In this document: positions 33,523 to 38,451 of the stretch, piece after piece
Numbering within the stretch: the stretch's first letter is position 1
Layout: each line of letters opens with the position of its first letter
From: an uncultured Dorea sp.
Lineage (GTDB): Bacteria > Bacillota > Clostridia > Lachnospirales > Lachnospiraceae
Direction of reading: 5' to 3'
Length of the DNA: 38,451 bases
Assembly (NCBI GenBank): GCA_948602995.1
Contig: CAPEBR010000036.1
Span: forward strand, 1 to 38,451
Translations under genes and position numbers: made by a program
The notes under the pieces: model-generated
The model's database searches: none
Seen by the model: the letters and a program-made list of their open reading frames with translations, nothing else
What the model was told of the DNA's origin: nothing

Positions 33523-35141
33523 ACATAGATAATAACATACCTTAAATGCCCTGTCAATGGATTCTGTGCAAAAAATCGCCAACTGCTTGATTGTTTATAA
33601 TGCGTCACGTCTACCTCCAGAGTTGAAATCGGCGTACCTTGAATATTGTCCGGAACCGGCGCGTCAAAATCCACATTCTGTGGCCTCCTAAGCTCCAATG
33701 TGGCTTCATAGCTTGGAGAATTTAAGATAACGCCTTCTCCGCCTGATGAATGTACCCACATCCGCCTGCCATCTTCTCCATATCCGGCAAAAATAAGCAC
33801 ATGGCTCCACCTTTGTCCGTCCGATTCTCTTAAAAAACCTAAATCTCCAGGAAGAAGTTCACTTGCGGAAACAGCAGCCGTTTCTTCCCACTGATTCCAT
33901 GTTCCCCCATAGAGGTTCACTCCCACAGCCGTCTTATAGATCCAGTCAGTAAAGCCGGAACAATCCAACCCATACGGTCTGATGGTTCCGCTTGTTGTAG
34001 ACCCTGCAGCTGTTACCAGCTTTGGCGTATTCCATTCATCATTCCATCACGGACCTGATTTTCCACCCCAGAAATACGGAACCTTGCCTACGAGCGAAAG
34101 AGCTGTTGTCAAAATATGTTTTCGTGTAGCATTACAGTTTTGCCGGTTCACAAATGCGATTAATTCCGCATCTGTCAAAGGAACAGACTGTCCGTTTCCT
34201 GCTATTCCATACAGCGTCATTTTAAGCGCTGTTGCCATCTTTTGGATTGCTTCTCCATAAGTGATTCCAAATTGCTCATATGGCGCATCCAGGTTAAGCC
34301 CAAATGCTGTGGCAATTACGGCATTATCAAATGGATGAATCGTACATTCTATATATTTAATTGTCTCCGTCCCCGGCGTGACTGTTTCTTTCCCATCCGC
34401 CTGATAATAGGTTTCCTCCGTAGTGCCGGTGACTGCGCCGCCAGAATAAACCGGGAGGGATACTGTCACGCTTTTATATGCGTCAATCTCAACCGGTTCA
34501 TTACTGGTATGGGATTCATCCGGCAGGTAATATGTCTTTTCTGCGGTTTCATACCGGTACTGCGCCACCCCGTTGACGGTGCCTGTTTTCACTTTATCGG
34601 TTACAACCGTCAGTGTCACTGGTTGATAGGTATAATAAGTGACCGGGATAATGATTTCCTTCTGCTTTTCCTCTGATGTGACCGGGAACATGCTCCCGGC
34701 AACGTTTCCGAGTTTTGAAACCATATCCTCTTTCTTTGTGTTTTGCTGCTGCATGGAGGCTGAATATGCCGCCAGGATATAGCTGACATCATATCCCGAT
34801 GAACTTTGCGCATAATTAACCAGAGCCTCCATAGATAAGTCATAGTCATACCCGCCATCGGATATCATGCTCTCCACTTTGGCAAGCGCCTGGCTATACC
34901 CATCATCCACCACGTCAGAAACCGCTCCTGCCATCTCCGCATAAACCGCAGTCGGCGTGACACCCTCTACACTGGCTTTTACAGTCGCTGCAGCCGCATT
35001 GGATGCCTGTTCTGCTCCTTTAGCGGCAGTCTGCTTCACAGCTTCCTGCCCGGACTGTCTGGCTGCTTTCGCCATCTGGCCGGCGGCCTGCCCATAATTG
35101 TCAGATCCATCACCAATCTGCTGCTTTGACGGTTCAGCCAT
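33507..35141 (-). pseudogene. ICE cell-wall hydrolase (CD1108-like, NlpC/P60), interrupted by an in-frame stop
   Basis: From ATG 35141 (AGGAGG 8 nt upstream) the frame runs 364 codons to TGA at 34047-34049, inside the conserved YFWGGKSGP-WNDEW segment. The same frame continues through LDCSGFTDWIYKTAVG (catalytic Cys) and RWSHVLIFAGYGEDG (His) to 33507. Relatives have Gly at the stop position (recalled), so a single nonsense change is likely. The membrane segment expected after the Ala/Gln-rich N-terminus is not visible. The C-terminus after DVTHY also departs from the family and runs into the copy C palindrome. Such enzymes open peptidoglycan for conjugation. Translation of the second half from 33968 is conceivable but unsupported. 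Confidence 0.75.
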
Positions 35142-35242
35142 CTTCTCCACCTCCTATTTCAAGCTGCAATGCTGCAGATATATCTCTTCCATAAACGTAG
35201 AAAAGCCGGATCAGTTTCCCTGGTCCAGCTTTCCGTTTTTCA

Positions 35243-36924
35243 TTATCTTTTACGTCTCGGCGGCTTACTCCCAAAATTCTTTCTCGGTTTCGGCTCCTCA
35301 AACCGTGCCGGCGTCTGCTTGTAACGCACGGTTTCCACCGACACAGAGCGGACATTCTCTCCGTCATAAACGAGTTTTCCATTTTCATATACAGGCTTGT
35401 GTTCCACAGATGCCTCTCCACGTACCGCATACCACTGCCCGCCGCGCGCATCTTCAAATACCTGATAATCACCGCGGGGTGCAGCATAATGCGCAGTGTC
35501 AAAGAACATCGTACCCGAACCATTCTCATGACGAACTTCAAAATGCCCATCAGCACGGCCGGAACCATCCACAGAAGATATCTGCTACTCATATCCCGGC
35601 ATAAATTCCTGGAACTGTGCCTGATTTTACATGGCTGCCGCGGCGCCGGATTCAAATTCCGGCGTCTGGGCGTGCTGCTGCATTGCATACCAATCCACAC
35701 CGTTTGCTGACTGCATAATCGTATGCGGCGCATCCGGCTCATCATAGTAAGCGCTGTTATACCACATAGAATTGCTGCCATCGGCTCCGCTCGCCTTGAT
35801 AACGCCGTCTCCGACTGTCCGCAGCGTTGTCCCCTCTGCTGCATCCAGAAAGGCCTGTGCGACCTGGGCTGCCTCAGAAATGTCTCCTGAAAATGCAGGT
35901 GCATCGTAAAATGCCCCAGCGCCTGCCCCGGATGCCATCTGATACCACTGGCTGCCGTCTGATGCCGTAATAACGGAATGCGGCCCGTCCGGCTTGTCAA
36001 ACTGGGCTGCGTGATACATCTCCACATTGGAACTCTGTCCGTTTGCAGATGTAGCAACGGTGCTGATCTGTCCGCCGGATATCTGCGTATCCTTTAACTG
36101 GTATCCGCCAAGCTGCGGCATATAGTTACCAAGGCTGCGGTCTGCAATATCCCCGGCAATGCTGCCTGATACATTTGGGCTTCTGGATGCAACCGAAGAA
36201 ATAGAATCTCCTGTAGGAGCCGCCCCGTTACGGGCTGCCATTCCTCCAAAAGCACGGCCCACAAAGCCCACGCTTCCACCGGCCCCCATACGGATTCCGC
36301 CATCCACAACTGCATCCCTCACATAACTGTTGCCCTTAAATTTGCTGGCAAACCCGGCCGCGAATCCACTTGCCGCCGCACCGGTTCCGGTTACAGTGCT
36401 TCCGCCTTTTCCGAAAACGCTTCCAGCGCTTCTGGCCCCGCCTACGACACCGCTGATTACCCTTGCCGCCATTAAAAGCTCCATGCCCATACTGGAACCG
36501 GTCTGTGCTACATTCAGTCCCATCGCCGCCAGATAGGAATCAAATTTCTGTGCCGTTTTTAAGAACGCCAGGGCGCAAAACAGCCAAAGGAAGATGCTGC
36601 CCTGACCTGTCGAAAGCGCACCGCCATTTCCCATATACTGTCCTACGGAAGAGTTGAACCCCCACAGGATGTCCACGGATTCTCCGCTTCCGTAATCGGG
36701 CCTCCAAACACACGGAAGAGCTGCCATACCGTAATCAGGAACAGTACCGCCCACGCTGTGTACTGTATAACCGTAAAGGCTTTGGCCACAAGTGGAAAAT
36801 ATTCCTCCATTGCTGTCATATCAGTTCCAAGCGCCTGAAGGAACAAGCCGGAAACCGCATCCATCATTTGAGATACGATACTGCTAATCCAGTTCACAAT
36901 CCCTTCAAATATCCAGTCAAGCAT
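35243..36924 (-). pseudogene. VirB6/TrbL-like conjugation membrane protein, deleted and stop-interrupted
   Basis: From ATG 36924 (GGGAGG upstream) the first 84 residues contain helices and FGGPITEAENPW. The frame then shifts at about 36665 and the recognisable sequence resumes in another frame as FNSSVGQYMGNGGALSTGQG. About 130 residues of membrane domain seem to be lost. A long Gly/Ser/Ala-rich tail follows with three repeat units ending in a QWYQM/DWYAM/QWYAV core. The tail is cut by TAA (35627-35629) and TAG (35585-35587), but the same frame continues to 35243 and a basic end (KPPRRKR). Both stops can arise from C-to-T changes in Gln codons. Non-functional as a transfer-channel subunit. 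Confidence 0.7.
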
Positions 36925-36959
36925 CTTTCACCACCTCCCATCTGGCTTGACCGGGAAAT

Positions 36960-37319
36960 TTAACCTGCGTAATTTCCACCGGCAATCAACGGCTGCAGGT
37001 AAGCAACGATAAAGCCCAGTGAATTGAGGACAATCCATGTCACTACAATCCGCTTCAGCCAACTGGTTGCTTCATCCACTGCACGCTGGTTCCTGGAAAC
37101 CATCCTGACAATCAACGCAATCGCAGCGGCTGTGACCGCAACAATCGTACTGATTCCCACCAACTGACCATACACATCTTTCATAATCTTGGAAAAACGA
37201 TCCCAAATCGTGTCGGCCATGACCGGCTGCAGGGAAATAAGCGTCACACACGCCATCCCTACCAGCGACCAGTAGGCAGTTTTCAGATGTTCCCTGCCCT
37301 TTTTCAGTTGTTTTACCAT
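36960..37319 (-). CDS. VirB2/TrbC-like conjugation protein
   Basis: The 119-residue protein has a basic N-terminus, a hydrophobic leader-like segment (YWSLVGMACVTLISLQPVMA, possible cleavage after MA) and two later helices (about 52-72 and 88-108), a layout typical of VirB2/TrbC pilin-like subunits of type IV secretion systems. GGAGATACC precedes the start. It lies 35 nt before the VirB6-like gene, the usual order. It is intact but its partners are broken, and the ATPases VirB4 and VirD4 are not in the window. Confidence 0.65.
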   Translation of the reverse strand: MVKQLKKGREHLKTAYWSLVGMACVTLISLQPVMADTIWDRFSKIMKDVYGQLVGISTIVAVTAAAIALIVRMVSRNQRAVDEATSWLKRIVVTWIVLNSLGFIVAYLQPLIAGGNYAG

Positions 37320-37380
37320 ACGAAGGTATCTCCTTTGATTTTTTGGCGTCAGATAAATCTCGCAAAGCGGGATTTTCCGC

Positions 37381-37473
37381 CTGCGGCAGATTGCGCAAGC
37401 AATATCTCTCCTCTCTGCCGCAGTGCGCTAATTTTTTTCGTGCTATAGGAAATCCGCAGGATTTTTTATAGCA
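37381..37473. repeat. Two stem-loops in the leader of the conjugation genes
   Basis: CTGCGGCAGA/TCTGCCGCAG (37381-37390, 37414-37423) is followed on the plus strand by a seven-T run. A second stem pairs TGCTATA with TATAGCA and AAATCC with GGATTT (37441-37473). The gap 37320-37623 has no gene. The hairpins may control the virB2-like transcript or end transcription from outside; no function can be assigned. Confidence 0.5.
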
Positions 37474-37623
37474 TGAAAAATGCCGCTCCAAAAGTTCTTA
37501 CTCCTGAAACGGCATCTCCTACGCCCTCTCCCAATTAGGGACGATATCAGTATACCTCTTTTCCGTTTGCATGTCATCGGCTCTATAGCGCCACTTTTAC
37601 GCCACTTTATTGCCATTTCATTT

Positions 37624-37920
37624 TCATTCCAATCCCTCCATAAGCGTCAGTATTTCCAGCCAGAAATCCACATCCTTTGCCGGAGCCGCCCATAACCGGA
37701 TGGAGAGAATGGTGATTGCCTGTTGGCGGAGGCGGTAATAGTGCCGGGAAGACATGTCCAGTCGGTAGAGAAGCTCCGTATGGTTCAGATGCTCCGGCGA
37801 TATGTACGTCATATAAACCATCTGATACAGCTTCTCCCCATTCTCCGGCTTTTTCTTCAGCACCGTAAGCGCTTCATTTACCCGATCCAGGAGCAGCCTT
37901 GATTTCTGGATGCCATCCAT
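37624..37920 (-). CDS. Small HTH regulator, phage/ICE ArpU- or sigma-like
   Basis: This 98-residue soluble helical protein contains YMTYISPEHLNHTELLYRLD and then MSSRHYYRLRQQAITILSIRLW, which resembles the helix-turn-helix half of small sigma-like/ArpU regulators in phages and conjugative elements. It could regulate the conjugation genes downstream in the same direction, 300 nt away. The ATG at 37920 lacks a clear site and lies 2 nt from the left edge of the duplicated segment, so the N-terminus may have been altered by the rearrangement. Confidence 0.5.
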   Translation of the reverse strand: MDGIQKSRLLLDRVNEALTVLKKKPENGEKLYQMVYMTYISPEHLNHTELLYRLDMSSRHYYRLRQQAITILSIRLWAAPAKDVDFWLEILTLMEGLE

Positions 37921-37922
37921 CC

Positions 37923-38397
37923 GGCATTTCCCTTTTGCCAGCTTTCATTCACATCATATCCCGCTTTGATAACAGGATTTTTCATATTCTTCATTTAATA
38001 TTTTACGAAGTTCAATATCATCTGAATTTTTAATTTTTGTTTTCGTTGCCATATAATCCTTCCCATTCAATTAAGATTTAAGATGATTGCTGTTCCCTGC
38101 TATTCCATGTGTGTACGTTCCTTACTAAGTAATGGAGGCGGGATATGGAACACGATAAACACGCAGCACGTTATGTCAGCAAGTTGTCAAATAAATTACG
38201 CAGAAAAATTGATGCTTTTTCAAGTAAGGAATCTTTCAGCGGTTCTCAAGGACGAGTGCTGCATTTTATTTTAGCTCAAAGCAATGATGTTTTTCAAAAA
38301 GATATAGAAGAAGAATATAGCCTGCGCCCGCCAACAGCAACCGAACTGCTGAAAAAAAATGGAGAAAAACGGCTTGATCTATCGGGAATCTATGGCA
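37923..38397. repeat. Direct repeat, copy 2 (small ORF plus marR, internally deleted)
   Basis: Positions 37923-38122 match 17834-18033 and 38122-38397 match 18270-18543; the 236 nt between are missing at a junction with 1-nt overlap. The deletion removes the marR promoter and the left half of its operator. The distance between copies is about 20.1 kb. Confidence 0.9.
37954..38052 (-). CDS. Small ORF of unknown function, second copy
   Basis: Same 32-residue frame as at 17865-17963, with Ile-to-Asn and Asp-to-Asn substitutions. It precedes the HTH gene in the same orientation, as the first copy precedes the ICE sigma-like relic. This parallel suggests both loci derive from related ICE regulatory modules. 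Confidence 0.35.
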   Translation of the reverse strand: MATKTKIKNSDDIELRKILNEEYEKSCYQSGI

Positions 38398-38411
38398 TTT
38401 TTCCTCGATAG
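38145..38411 (+). pseudogene. marR duplicate, frameshifted and truncated
   Basis: The first 71 or so codons equal the intact marR at 18292. An A run of eight instead of seven (38352-38359) shifts the frame, giving KKNGEKRLDLSGIYGIFPR and a stop. Homology to the first copy ends at 38397 anyway. The promoter TTGACA and half the operator are gone. The DNA to the right edge (38412-38451) shows nothing recognisable. Confidence 0.85.
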
Positions 38412-38451
38412 GCTGATAGGGATCTGTTACCGAGCCGATAAACAGCTCTTT

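Noticed and set aside
34047..35629. In-frame TAA, TAG and TGA as possible stop-codon recoding
   Set aside because: All three stop types are used normally in intact genes here, and the same genes also carry a deletion and frameshift; nonsense mutation is simpler.
35134..36057. 307-codon minus-strand ORF over the VirB6 tail and hydrolase start
   Set aside because: Arg/Met/Gln-rich, out of frame with clearly homologous sequence, no ribosome binding site; a shadow frame.
1..38451. CRISPR arrays, tRNA and rRNA genes
   Set aside because: No regularly spaced repeats, tRNA-like cloverleaf or rRNA sequence was seen on reading the window; small RNAs cannot be excluded.

Overview
The window looks like a chromosomal segment of a spore-forming, low-to-moderate GC, anaerobic Firmicute, most likely a Lachnospiraceae (Clostridium cluster XIVa) species. 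The grounds are the order spoIVB-spo0A, a monomeric [FeFe] hydrogenase, a short cobalamin-dependent methionine synthase with a separate activation protein, and AGGAGG-type ribosome binding sites throughout. No organism-level search was possible.

Positions 1-16.6 kb are an intact core region. The 3' part of an FtsA-like gene overlaps maf on the plus strand. All other genes there are on the minus strand, in transcription order: spoIVB, spo0A, glgA, metF, methionine synthase activation protein, metH-like, asnA, group B-type [FeFe] hydrogenase, alaS, rpsU and a PF06541 membrane protein. glgA/metF overlap, and metF to asnA look like one methionine/one-carbon/asparagine unit.

Positions 16.6-38.45 kb are an accessory island made largely of broken genes. 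Its left part (16.6-21.6 kb) holds relics of an AlbA-type gene, a transposase, an ICE sigma-like gene, a MarR-MATE pair with a cut MATE gene, a sortase B relic and a truncated tyrosine recombinase. The middle (21.5-28.2 kb) is a LysR-controlled redox cassette: a divergent lysR faces an about 5.5 kb minus-strand run of flavodoxin, alpha/beta hydrolase, RibD-type reductase, MATE/flavodoxin fusion, flavodoxin, cupin, flavodoxin-cyclophilin lipoprotein, DUF3737 and aldo/keto reductase. Several members carry deletions.

From 29.6 to 33.5 kb is a set that looks metal- or iron-linked: a DtxR-type regulator, fragments of an acyltransferase-like gene and an ABC exporter, a TetR regulator, and a flavodoxin/DUF3793/DUF2325 operon. 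Three copies of an 18-bp palindrome (RGTTAG-N6-CTAACY) lie in its control regions. From 33.5 to 37.9 kb is a decayed conjugation module (NlpC/P60 wall hydrolase, VirB6-like and VirB2-like proteins) with in-frame stops and a deletion.

Two near-identical direct repeats carrying a small ORF and marR (17.8-18.5 and 37.9-38.4 kb) bracket the island, about 20.1 kb apart. The right copy has lost its promoter and is frameshifted. The overall picture is conserved housekeeping DNA joined to an island eroded by many short internal deletions, while a few regulators and redox genes remain open.
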